Assembly (NCBI GenBank): GCA_044377005.1
Contig: JBILJV010000030.1
Location: forward strand, 1 to 25,745
DNA length: 25,745 nucleotides
Source: JABMMZ01 sp044377005
GTDB taxonomy: Bacteria > Bacteroidota > Bacteroidia > NS11-12g > UBA955
Direction of reading: 5' to 3'
The position numbers were made by a program, and so were the translations under genes. Positions 8,024-16,470 of the stretch are shown here, one piece after another (positions within the stretch are counted from its first letter, which is position 1; every line of letters starts with the position of its first letter). The notes beneath the pieces were generated by a model. That model saw only the letters and a program-made list of their open reading frames with translations. It searched no databases and was not told the DNA's origin.

Positions 8024-8055
8024 ACATTGCGAATAGTTGCTTAACTTTGCAATGT
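8024..8055. promoter_or_regulatory. Compact divergent tsaD/tamB promoter with inverted repeat
   Basis: The 40-nt gap between start codons holds TAACTTTG (8042-8049), a consensus -7 box for tamB ending 2 nt before its ATG. ACATTGC (8024-8030) and GCAATGT (8049-8055) form a 7-bp inverted repeat with an 18-nt spacer. On the minus strand TATTCGCA (8028-8035) is the best, imperfect, -7 candidate for tsaD. Confidence 0.45.
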
Positions 8056-11000
8056 TGCTCGCAAAAATATCGAAAATAGCGCGTTTTTTTATATTGACCT
8101 TACTCTTTTTTGTAGGGTTGATGTACATTGTGTTTCGAAGTTCGCCTGTTCAAACATGGATTACCCAAAAAATTTGTAGTTACATGTCCGATGAAATAGG
8201 GGCTAAAATATCGATTGGAGGAGTAGATATAGATTTTTTCAAAACTGCTGTTTTGGAGGATGTTTATGTTGAAGACCAGCACCATGATACTTTGTTTTAT
8301 TTCAGAAAATTAAAAGTTGACTATCATTCTTACGATGAAAACAAGCACATTGTTAAATTGAATTATTTGGGAATGACTGGTGCAAAAATTTTATTTGGTC
8401 AACACAAAGGTGAAAAAGATTTGAACTATGAATTCTTTCTTGATTATTTTGATTCCCCTAGAGATCCAAGTAAGCCAAAGATAATGTGGACATTTTTTAG
8501 TAAAAAAGTAGAAATTGAAAATTCTAGGTTTGATTATTTTGATAGGAATTTACCTAAACCTGATTTTTTAGATTTCAATTACAATGATTTTAGTTTTAGA
8601 GATATTAATGCTGAACTCAATCAGTTTTACTTGATTGACGATTCATTGAATTTCCAAACTAAATATTTGTCAACTAAAGAAAAGTGTGGTTTTGAGGTTT
8701 TGAACATTTCAGCTAAGACAAAAATTCATTGGAAGGGAATTGAACTTGAAGATTTGATTTTGGAAACCGAAAAAAGTACCATTGGAAATACTTTCATAAT
8801 GAAAACCGAGAGTTGGAAAAGTTATAATAATTTTAACGATGAAGTAATCATGTATGGCAGTTTGAAGGATGCCAAAATCCACACAAGTGATTTGAGTTAT
8901 TTTAGCAATAATATAAAAAGTTATAATACTCTCATTGAAATAAGTGGGGAAGGTTCTGGAACCCTTAAACAGCTCAAAGGGAAAAACACACAGTTGCGTA
9001 TTTTTGAATCTACTAAGTTTAAGGGTGATTGGTCCTTGTATGGTTTGCCTGACTTTGATAATACTATTTTAGATTTTGACATTAAAGAGTTGGAAACTAA
9101 TTATTCCGATTTGCAAAAAATAAGTTTAAACAATGTTCCTGATAACTTTAAAACATTAGGTCCTATCTTATATAACGGCAACTTCTCAGGATTTTACAAT
9201 GATTTTATCGCATACGGAAAAATTAAAACAGATTTAGGCGACTTTGATGCGGATATCAATATTAAGTTCAAGGATGGATTAGACAAAGGAGTATACTCAG
9301 GGCAATTGAACAGCAATCATTTTAAGTTGAAATCATTTATAAGCTTTGCACCTGTTGATGATATTAGTTTTAAGTTAGCTTTAAATGGAACAGGTTTGTC
9401 TGCAGAGTCTTTTGATTTAAATTTAGATGGTAAAATAGATGAATTGGTATACCAAGGTCATACTTTTTCTGACATAGAATCTAAAGGACATTTAAAGAAA
9501 GATTTTTTCAGTGGAACTATTGTAGTGAAAGACCCAGATTTAGAAATGGTTTTTGATGGTTTGTTTCAAACTGTGAATAACATTCCAAAAGCAGACTTTA
9601 AAGCACAAATTAATCATTTTAATTTAGCATCTATTGGGTTAGATTCTGTTAATCAAATCATAAAAGGAGATTTTGATTTTGACTTCACCGGTCGAAATAT
9701 CGACAATGCACAAGGAAAAATTGTAGCCCAAAATGTAAGTATTTTTAGAAATAACGTGCAAGTTGACATTCCTGAATTGTTACTAACTTCAGATGAGATT
9801 TTAGGAAAACGTGAGATACATTGTCTTTCTGATTTGTTAGATTTGCATATAGTAGGAGATTATAAACTATCAGAGTTAGATATTTCATTAATGGAGTTTG
9901 CTCACTTGCTTTTACCAGCATATATAAAATCACCACAACAAAATTCACCAAATGAGGAAATTGATTTTTCATTCGATATAAAAAAACCTAATCAAATTAC
10001 TGCATTGTACTGGCCTGATTTCAGTATGAAACCCTTTAATATTTCGGGTAATTACCATTCAAGAAAGAATGAACTAAAGTTGGTGACTCATAATAGGGAA
10101 GTTTTCTACAAGGATATTAAACTCAATCAAATTTCATTAAATGCTCTTAAAAATCAAAATGAAAAATTGAATATTAAAGTGGATTGTAAAGGCATTTTAA
10201 ACGAAAATACTTTAGCTATCAAAGACATTCAATTGGTATCTAATATATACGATAATACAATTGATTTTGATATTTCAGCAAAAGATACTACATGGAAAAT
10301 TGATTTAAATTCGAATGGATATTTTAATTTTTATAAAGATTCTATTCAACTTTCTCTTCTAAAATCAGATTTAAATATTAATAAAAAATTGTGGTCATTA
10401 CATGAAACAAGTCAGGCTTATTTTGTACGTTCTGGTTTTTATCTTCAAAAATATAAAATTACAAGTTTAGATGAAGCCATTGAAATGCAAGGTTCTTATG
10501 GTGAAAAAAGTTTCAATGCGATGAATTTATCATTAGAAAATTTTAATTTAGATATTTTAAATAACTTTATAAAAGACCCTGATATTGATAAATTTGGAGG
10601 TATTACCAATGGATTTATTACTTATCAGAAAAAAGAGAAATTACCAATTTATTATTCAGATTTGACAATAAATAATTTCTCATACGCTAGTGATACTTTT
10701 GGGAATTTATTAGTATTGACAGAAAACAGGGGATTGCGTGAACCACAACATTTACAAATAAAAGTAAAAGAGGGTTTGCTAAACGATTTGAGAATTGAGG
10801 GGGATATAGATTATTTTAGTGATAAAAACAATTTGAAGCTACATGCACATTTGCCAGAAACCAATTTAAAAGTTTTTGAGCCATTTATGAAAGGTATTTT
10901 GAGCCAATTTAAAGGCACATTAATGATCAAAGACAGTTTATTGATTTCAGGAAAATTTAGTGAACCCCAATTGAATGGACATGTATTATTGAATAACACA

Positions 11001-12461
11001 CAAGTTATGGTAGATTATTTAAATGTACCAATAGCTTTTAATGCTCAAATATTAATAGAAAACAACAAATTTATAATTCCTGAGTTCCCTATACAAGATA
11101 GAAAAGGAGGTAAGGGAAAAGTAAGTGGTTCAATAACCCATCAACATTTGTCAGATTTTAAACTTAGTTTGATTTTAAAAGACCTTGATAATTTTCAGGT
11201 TTTAAACACCAATTCAAAAGACAATTCCCTTTTTTATGGACAAGGTTATATGTCTGGAAATGCGTCATTAACAGGACCATTTAATCAGTTAGACATTAAA
11301 ATAAGTGGCAAAACTATGCCTAATACTGTGTTTTATTTACCAATCAATGAAGGAGATGCCTCTGATTTGCCTAACTATGTCCATTTTAAAACACCCAAAA
11401 AACGTTTTGAAAGAAGGAAAAATGATTTCCCATTAAACTCATTGATAATTGATATTGAAGCCAATACTGATGCCAATGTTGAAATTATTTTTGATGAAAC
11501 ATTAGGTGATAAAATAACAGGAAACGGAAATGGTAACATCCGAATGGAAATGAACAAAACGGGAGATTTTTATATGTTTGGAACTTATAAAGTAGCTCAA
11601 GGCAAATATTTATTTACTGCATTTGATTTATACAATAAACCATTTTTTATTCGTCCTGGTGGAACTATAACATGGTATGGAGATCCACTCGATGCAAAAT
11701 TAGACCTCGTCGCATTTCACTCGGAGCGAGCAAATCCCAATCCGCTACAAATTGCTTTGACTTTGAATAATTCATTGTCAACAAATAGTTCCAATTCTAA
11801 TCGTTTGGTAACAGCAGAAAGTGAGTTATACCTAAAAGGGAATTTATTCACTCCTGAAATAAGTTTTGGATTAAATTTTCCAAAATTACAATACGAAATA
11901 CAAGACGATTATGTAGCCCTTCAGTCAGTTATAAGCAGAATAAAGTCAGACAAAGATGAAGTAAGTCGTCAGGTCTTTAGCTTACTAATTATGAAACAAT
12001 TTTTACCTCCTACGTTTGCCGAAAATTCAATTGGTATTTCAAATGCTGGTTCGCAAGCTCTGTCAACTGCCGGAAGTGATTTACTTTCAGCACAATTGAG
12101 TAATTGGTTGAATAAAATAGACCCCAATTGGAATGTTAATTTTATTTATAAAAATGGAACACTAACGTTACCTGCCGAATATGGTGTGATTTTAAGTAGT
12201 AAATTTATCAAGGACCGACTGAGTTTCGATGGTAGTTTTAGTAACTTAACCAACAGACCTAACTTGAATTTCGAATATAAAGTAACTAAAAAGGGCAATA
12301 TTAAGGTTAAAGCATATACGCGTTCAAGTTTTAACCAAGTGAATACAACCTCATTGAACAATCCAATTACTACATCTGGAGTTGGGGTTGTATATACAAA
12401 GGAGTTCAATAGTATATCTCTAAGAAATAGAAAGAAAAAGAAGAAAGCGGCAAAAAATTAA
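8052..12461 (+). CDS. TamB-like translocation/assembly (DUF490, AsmA-superfamily) protein
   Basis: 1469 residues from ATG 8052. An N-terminal membrane anchor (about 8-28, ARFFILTLLFFVGLMYIVF) is followed by a very long beta-strand-rich region of repeating 'short hydrophobic strand, Gly/Asp turn' character, as in the lipid-conducting groove of TamB/AsmA-type bridge proteins. The C-terminal ~400 residues show the DUF490 pattern (GNGNIRMEMNKTGDFYMFGTYKVAQGKYLFTAFDL, SVISRIKSDKDEVSRQVFSLLIMKQFLPP, then LSNWLNKIDPNWNVNF and a barrel-like ending). TamB spans the periplasm and works with a BamA-family partner in outer-membrane protein insertion or phospholipid transport; no such partner is in the window. 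The gene neighbours tsaD divergently, an arrangement I recall as common in Bacteroidota. The frame opens at TTG 8037, but ATG 8052 directly follows the -7 box and gives a cleaner anchor. It ends overlapping the stop of the opposite 51-aa gene. Confidence 0.88.
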   Translation: MLLAKISKIARFFILTLLFFVGLMYIVFRSSPVQTWITQKICSYMSDEIGAKISIGGVDIDFFKTAVLEDVYVEDQHHDTLFYFRKLKVDYHSYDENKHIVKLNYLGMTGAKILFGQHKGEKDLNYEFFLDYFDSPRDPSKPKIMWTFFSKKVEIENSRFDYFDRNLPKPDFLDFNYNDFSFRDINAELNQFYLIDDSLNFQTKYLSTKEKCGFEVLNISAKTKIHWKGIELEDLILETEKSTIGNTFIMKTESWKSYNNFNDEVIMYGSLKDAKIHTSDLSYFSNNIKSYNTLIEISGEGSGTLKQLKGKNTQLRIFESTKFKGDWSLYGLPDFDNTILDFDIKELETNYSDLQKISLNNVPDNFKTLGPILYNGNFSGFYNDFIAYGKIKTDLGDFDADINIKFKDGLDKGVYSGQLNSNHFKLKSFISFAPVDDISFKLALNGTGLSAESFDLNLDGKIDELVYQGHTFSDIESKGHLKKDFFSGTIVVKDPDLEMVFDGLFQTVNNIPKADFKAQINHFNLASIGLDSVNQIIKGDFDFDFTGRNIDNAQGKIVAQNVSIFRNNVQVDIPELLLTSDEILGKREIHCLSDLLDLHIVGDYKLSELDISLMEFAHLLLPAYIKSPQQNSPNEEIDFSFDIKKPNQITALYWPDFSMKPFNISGNYHSRKNELKLVTHNREVFYKDIKLNQISLNALKNQNEKLNIKVDCKGILNENTLAIKDIQLVSNIYDNTIDFDISAKDTTWKIDLNSNGYFNFYKDSIQLSLLKSDLNINKKLWSLHETSQAYFVRSGFYLQKYKITSLDEAIEMQGSYGEKSFNAMNLSLENFNLDILNNFIKDPDIDKFGGITNGFITYQKKEKLPIYYSDLTINNFSYASDTFGNLLVLTENRGLREPQHLQIKVKEGLLNDLRIEGDIDYFSDKNNLKLHAHLPETNLKVFEPFMKGILSQFKGTLMIKDSLLISGKFSEPQLNGHVLLNNTQVMVDYLNVPIAFNAQILIENNKFIIPEFPIQDRKGGKGKVSGSITHQHLSDFKLSLILKDLDNFQVLNTNSKDNSLFYGQGYMSGNASLTGPFNQLDIKISGKTMPNTVFYLPINEGDASDLPNYVHFKTPKKRFERRKNDFPLNSLIIDIEANTDANVEIIFDETLGDKITGNGNGNIRMEMNKTGDFYMFGTYKVAQGKYLFTAFDLYNKPFFIRPGGTITWYGDPLDAKLDLVAFHSERANPNPLQIALTLNNSLSTNSSNSNRLVTAESELYLKGNLFTPEISFGLNFPKLQYEIQDDYVALQSVISRIKSDKDEVSRQVFSLLIMKQFLPPTFAENSIGISNAGSQALSTAGSDLLSAQLSNWLNKIDPNWNVNFIYKNGTLTLPAEYGVILSSKFIKDRLSFDGSFSNLTNRPNLNFEYKVTKKGNIKVKAYTRSSFNQVNTTSLNNPITTSGVGVVYTKEFNSISLRNRKKKKKAAKN

Positions 12462-12613
12462 TTTGATTTTTTCTTAAATTCAGTATTCTTTTTATTGAAC
12501 TTATTAAAGATTAAAAAGAAACCATACAGAACTATTGCTGTAATAATAATTTCAGATAGAATTAAACTGGTTTTAAATTGACCTACGGTAACTTGATTAA
12601 GGGAATCTTTCAT
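12458..12613 (-). CDS. Unrecognised 51-aa single-pass membrane protein, third gene of the NSS transporter operon
   Basis: 51 residues, start MKDSLNQVTVGQFK, one predicted membrane helix at about 15-36 (TSLILSEIIITAIVLYGFFL) containing a glutamate (E21), then a strongly basic tail (NKFNKKNTEFKKKSN), which predicts N-out/C-in orientation. It begins 6 nt after the stop of the MetS-like gene and uses normal codons with no internal stop, filling the space up to tamB, whose stop overlaps its own by 2-3 nt on the opposite strand. I do not recognise a family. The position suggests a second accessory subunit of the transporter or a membrane micro-protein that stabilises it. That this is a real gene is inferred from the open frame, operon spacing and hydrophobic/charged pattern. 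Confidence 0.62.
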   Translation of the reverse strand: MKDSLNQVTVGQFKTSLILSEIIITAIVLYGFFLIFNKFNKKNTEFKKKSN

Positions 12614-12619
12614 GATTAA

Positions 12620-12754
12620 TTAATTGGTTTCAGAAAAACTGTCATTTTTAGGATTTTTAACAGGAGTTCTTAATACTTTAATAAAGTAATAAATAGTCAT
12701 AAAGGTAACAGTTCCTATTGAAATTATCATCATTGCAAGGGCGCTAGTGTTCAT
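12620..12754 (-). CDS. MetS-like small subunit of an NSS transporter
   Basis: 44 residues: MNTSALAMMIISIGTVTFMT, then IYYFIKVLRTPVKNPKND. One membrane helix (about 4-25) followed by a basic cytoplasmic tail. This matches the pattern of MetS-family NSS transporter small subunits (methionine and alanine importer, small subunit), described for the MetPS system of Corynebacterium, where the small protein is needed for import by the large NSS protein MetP. The gene starts 19 nt after the stop of the NSS transporter on the same strand, exactly the expected arrangement. It is too short for ordinary gene calling thresholds. Family call from short sequence similarity and context. Confidence 0.8.
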   Translation of the reverse strand: MNTSALAMMIISIGTVTFMTIYYFIKVLRTPVKNPKNDSFSETN

Positions 12755-12773
12755 TTTTTTTAAATTATTAATA

Positions 12774-14540
12774 TTAAGAATTTGAGACTTTTAATTTTCT
12801 TTTTTTGTTAGCAAGGTGAACCATAAAGGTAATTAAGGCAAAAACAACAATTAAAAATGGTCGAGAGATGTTTTTGAATTTCATTATTTTCTCTTGTTCG
12901 TTTATGAATTCTTGTTTTTTAAAATCTACAGAACTGTATTTTTCATAAGTTGAACGTTTACTTCTTATTGCAAAAATATCAGCTTTTTGGTCTTTTGTAA
13001 GTGTTTTATTATTCATTATTTCTTGACCAAATTCAATAATAGAATCAGGAATATGTTGAAGTTTATCTTGTTTAATTTGCTCTATTTCAGTTAATAGAGA
13101 GCTTGGATTATTCGCATAAGCTATTTCTGTTTTTACCTCAGTGTGATTAATAACGTTCCAAATGGTAGGCAATGAACCAAAAAAAACAATCGATAATATA
13201 ACAGGAGTAATGTATTTTATAATAAATTTATAGACCAAAGGAACTTTGATATCTGATCCTAAATTTATTTCTCTCCATCCTTTGTCAATACCGAAAATCC
13301 ATGAAAACAAAATGATTTCTATTAATGCAAAAACAACAAGAGAAACGGTTCCGGCCCAATAGTCATATTCATCAAAAACACCTTGGTTGAAAAATAAAAC
13401 TGTAGGAAGTCCTAATGCAAATACAACAAGACCAAACGACCAAGCAGCTTTTGTTCTATTCCAACCAAACTCATCTTCTAAAAAAGCCATCCATGGGGTG
13501 CCCATTGCCAATGAAGAGGTAATACCAGCAAAAAACAGCAATCCAAACCACATAACACCTGCTAACACACTAAATACTGATCCCCATTGTTGGAATAAGT
13601 ATGGCAAAGTTTTAAATCCTAATCCCAATCCACCTGTTTTTGTCATTTCTACAACTTGATCAATTCCTAAATAACCGATTGCAATAGGAATTAAAATTGA
13701 GCTTCCCAAAACAACTTCAACAAATTCATTCATCCAACCTGCCGATTGCGAGTTTAATGCGATGTCATCACGCTCATTGATATACGAAGCATAACAATGT
13801 ATACTTCCCATCCCTAAAGAGAGAGTAAAAAATATTTGACCTGCTGCAGCTAACCATACTTTGAAATTCCAAATGGATGAAAAATCGGGTGTCCACAAGT
13901 AATTTAAACCAACAGTTCCATTATTGATAGCTCCATTTTCACCACTTTGTAAAGTTATACCTTTGATAGCTAAAATAATACCAAATAAAATTAATAAAGG
14001 CATTCCAATTTTAGCAGTTTTCTCAACGCCTCCACTTAAGCCTTTACTCAAGATCCATGTATTGAAAAGTAAGCAAATAATCCAAAATACTATTGGTTCT
14101 ATAGTGGTAAGTGAAATATAGTTCCCGAAAAATTGAGCCACTTCTAATTGGTCCTTTCCAACAAAACTTCCTTTAAGTGAATGCCATATATAACTCAATG
14201 TCCAACTTTCTAAGTAACAATAATAAGCTGCAACAGCAATATTGGTGAATATACCAAATACACCAACATATTTCCACATTCTTTTTTTATCCATGCTGTC
14301 AAGAATAAATGGTGTAGAGTGGTTTTTACTTTTACCACCAAATCTACCCATTGCCCATTCAACATACAATAAGGGCAAGCCCATTAATAAAAAACAAACC
14401 AAATATGGAATAATAAATGCACCACCACCATTTTGAATGGCCTGTACAGGAAAACGTAAAAAGTTACCTAAGCCCACCGCATTGCCTGCCATTGCAAGTA
14501 TTAAACCAACACGCGAGCCCCAAGATTCTTTGTTTGACAT
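12774..14540 (-). CDS. Sodium-dependent amino-acid transporter, NSS (SNF) family, MetP-like
   Basis: 588 residues. The N-terminus WGSRVGLILAMAGNAVGLGNFLRFP (7-31) is the NSS TM1 signature with the unwound sodium/substrate-binding stretch, and GGGAFIIPYL (38-47) is the TM2 start; GQIFFTLSLGMG (234-245) matches TM6 and the SSLAMG region (342-347) matches TM8. About 12 helices are predicted, placing it in the inner membrane as a sodium-coupled importer of neutral amino acids or related compounds. Unusual is a hydrophilic, helix-prone segment at about 462-558 between the last two helices, which by NSS topology would face the periplasm. A 44-aa MetS-like gene and a 51-aa membrane-protein gene follow. 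The exact substrate is not visible; methionine/alanine is suggested only by the MetS partner. Confidence 0.9.
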   Translation of the reverse strand: MSNKESWGSRVGLILAMAGNAVGLGNFLRFPVQAIQNGGGAFIIPYLVCFLLMGLPLLYVEWAMGRFGGKSKNHSTPFILDSMDKKRMWKYVGVFGIFTNIAVAAYYCYLESWTLSYIWHSLKGSFVGKDQLEVAQFFGNYISLTTIEPIVFWIICLLFNTWILSKGLSGGVEKTAKIGMPLLILFGIILAIKGITLQSGENGAINNGTVGLNYLWTPDFSSIWNFKVWLAAAGQIFFTLSLGMGSIHCYASYINERDDIALNSQSAGWMNEFVEVVLGSSILIPIAIGYLGIDQVVEMTKTGGLGLGFKTLPYLFQQWGSVFSVLAGVMWFGLLFFAGITSSLAMGTPWMAFLEDEFGWNRTKAAWSFGLVVFALGLPTVLFFNQGVFDEYDYWAGTVSLVVFALIEIILFSWIFGIDKGWREINLGSDIKVPLVYKFIIKYITPVILSIVFFGSLPTIWNVINHTEVKTEIAYANNPSSLLTEIEQIKQDKLQHIPDSIIEFGQEIMNNKTLTKDQKADIFAIRSKRSTYEKYSSVDFKKQEFINEQEKIMKFKNISRPFLIVVFALITFMVHLANKKRKLKVSNS

Positions 14541-14698
14541 ATGACTACAATAATAATTGCTTTATCACAATTATTAAAATTTTTTAAATTAATCTGTTGA
14601 CTTTGTTTATTTTAAATTTGAACCGATTCCAATTTACCTTTTTTATCTATGGTTTGATGTAAATTATAATTATGTGTAATTAGATAAAATTCGTTTTT
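14541..14698. other. 158-nt intergenic region with nested AT-rich palindromes
   Basis: No gene seen. The NSS transporter promoter probably lies at the left end: minus-strand TATTATTG (14548-14555) is one base from TAnnTTTG. A perfect 9-bp inverted repeat, TTTTATCTA (14641-14649) and TAGATAAAA (14681-14689), encloses a 10-bp palindrome AATTATAATT (14662-14671). It lies just after the L,D-transpeptidase stop but is not followed by a T run leftward, so it is not a classical terminator; it could be a processing or protein-binding site. Confidence 0.35.
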
Positions 14699-16462
14699 TT
14701 ATTTATTCATTTCATTAATTATTAATCTATTTTTATCGTATAAATCAAATAGGTATCTTGCCTTCCCATTTTCAAAAATTATGGTTCGGTAGTTGAACCA
14801 TACAATTGGTTTGCTTTCAACCCGTATTGAATATGTTTTTTTTATGATTTTATTATTTTTTAAACTGTCTTTTTCCCATTCTTTAGCTCTTAAGCTGTCT
14901 TTTGGTGATTGCCCCATCATGATTAGAAAATCATCACTTGTGTTTTTCTTGTTGTACTTTAGTATAAACTCAGCCAATTCAGTCGGTTTTTCTAATCTTA
15001 CACAACCGTGACTTACAGCTCTGTTATTTTGATTAAACTTACTTTTTAGAGGGGTGTCGTGCATGAAAATGCTGAAATCGTTTTTGAAAGTAAACTTAAT
15101 TTTACCTAATGCATTGTCATCACCTGCACTTTGTCTGATTTTAAAAGGAATATTTCCAGGTTTGTATTTGCGCCAATTAATTGAATAGGGGTCAATTAAC
15201 TTTTCATTAGAATAAACTTGATAATTGTTTCGAACCAAATATCCAGGGTCCCTAATTATTTGATTATACATTTCGCGCCCTACAATACTAGATGGTACTG
15301 TCCAAGTAGGATTCAATATGACCCATTCTACATTTGAATATATCTGTGGAGTTTCATGATTTAGTGGCTTATCTGTGAAGAGACCGCTTAATTCGAATGC
15401 CATCTTTTTTTGTTCGTAATTTTTCTCTTTCCCTTTTCCAATGCAGATTTTCATGCCGTTTAACTCGGCTGTGTCTTGCATATATAACATAAACTCTGGC
15501 AAGTTTATTTCAATGTATGGCGGAATTGGCTTTTGACCTATCCATCTAATTCGTTCTAAATTGGCTCTTATTTCATCAAGTTTCTCATTTCTTGAAAAGT
15601 TGAGCGCTTTAATGGTTGTTAATCCTATAACGCCGTCATCACTAATGTTGATGTGTTTTTGAAATTCCACTACTGCATTTTTAATCGTTTGTGTGTAATT
15701 TAAACTGTCATTCCCTTGTTGAAGGGTATCAGAAAGGAATTCCAACTCTTTTAATCGTTTGAATAATGATGGTATAATGGGAGAGGAGTCGCCCAATGAA
15801 ATTTTAACTATACCATTAGGGTTTATAAGAGTTTCAACACCTGAAATGTTAGCAAATTGGGTCTTAATTAAATTTTTTAAGTTGATATAATTGTAATCAT
15901 TAGGCATATAGTTTAACAGTGTATTTAAACCATTAAACGTATCCAATACACTCATTAAATTAAATACAGGATGATTGGGGTAGGGAAGAGTATATTTGTT
16001 TCCAAATATTAATTGAGGATTTGTTCTACCTAATACTTTGTCGTGCCATAGTTGTATTATAGAAGAGCTAATAGCAATTTCTATTTTAGCTAAAGTTTCG
16101 TATGGCGTTTTTTTAGATTGAAAGCTGTCAATTAGTTTAATTGCTTCTTGAAAATGATAATGTTTTTTTAACAAGCCATCATAAACCAAATCTTCTGCAA
16201 TTTTATTTAAAGTATCTCTAAACAAAGAATCATTGATTTTTTCTAACCACATCGGATAAAACTCATTTTGACTATAAAAGTCAATTAAAGTGTCTTTGAA
16301 TTTGAATTGCTCAGGAATCGATTTTAGTTCATGTTCTATTTTAATCCTCAATTCATCAATATCAAAATCTTCAACAATATTGTCTAATTTACTAGGTCGT
16401 TTACAAGCGTTAGTTAAAAAAATGAATAGAAAAAAGGGAAATATGAATTTTGATTTTACCAT
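14699..16462 (-). CDS. Murein L,D-transpeptidase (YkuD/YcbB-type) lipoprotein
   Basis: 587 residues. The N-terminus is a hydrophobic signal ending LTNAC, with C20 a plausible lipidation site. The layout matches large L,D-transpeptidases of the LdtD/YcbB type: a helical scaffold domain (about 60-200), a peptidoglycan-binding helical module (about 230-288, with AVVEFQKH and DGVIGLTTIKALN), and the YkuD catalytic domain (about 315-510). The active-site motif is intact: H468 in FMHDTP and S484-H485-G486-C487-V488-R489, with C487 the nucleophile. It forms 3-3 meso-diaminopimelate cross-links or attaches proteins to peptidoglycan in the periplasm. No acidic run follows C20, so it is probably periplasm-facing rather than surface-exposed. 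It starts 8 nt after porQ, indicating co-transcription with this type IX secretion component. Confidence 0.92.
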   Translation of the reverse strand: MVKSKFIFPFFLFIFLTNACKRPSKLDNIVEDFDIDELRIKIEHELKSIPEQFKFKDTLIDFYSQNEFYPMWLEKINDSLFRDTLNKIAEDLVYDGLLKKHYHFQEAIKLIDSFQSKKTPYETLAKIEIAISSSIIQLWHDKVLGRTNPQLIFGNKYTLPYPNHPVFNLMSVLDTFNGLNTLLNYMPNDYNYINLKNLIKTQFANISGVETLINPNGIVKISLGDSSPIIPSLFKRLKELEFLSDTLQQGNDSLNYTQTIKNAVVEFQKHINISDDGVIGLTTIKALNFSRNEKLDEIRANLERIRWIGQKPIPPYIEINLPEFMLYMQDTAELNGMKICIGKGKEKNYEQKKMAFELSGLFTDKPLNHETPQIYSNVEWVILNPTWTVPSSIVGREMYNQIIRDPGYLVRNNYQVYSNEKLIDPYSINWRKYKPGNIPFKIRQSAGDDNALGKIKFTFKNDFSIFMHDTPLKSKFNQNNRAVSHGCVRLEKPTELAEFILKYNKKNTSDDFLIMMGQSPKDSLRAKEWEKDSLKNNKIIKKTYSIRVESKPIVWFNYRTIIFENGKARYLFDLYDKNRLIINEMNK

Positions 16463-16470
16463 TTAATAGC

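Noticed and set aside
8012..8128. N-terminal extension of TsaD by 39 residues
   Set aside because: It is basic and unlike TsaD, and would overlap the divergent tamB coding start; the ATG at 8011 gives the normal family length of about 336.
12146..12409. Antisense frame of 87 codons inside tamB
   Set aside because: Shadow of a strongly supported coding frame; no promoter, no recognisable protein features.
13387..14436. Rightward frames of 64-90 codons opposite the NSS transporter
   Set aside because: They are reverse-strand shadows of conserved transporter helices, rich in Pro/Asn/Lys with no domain pattern.
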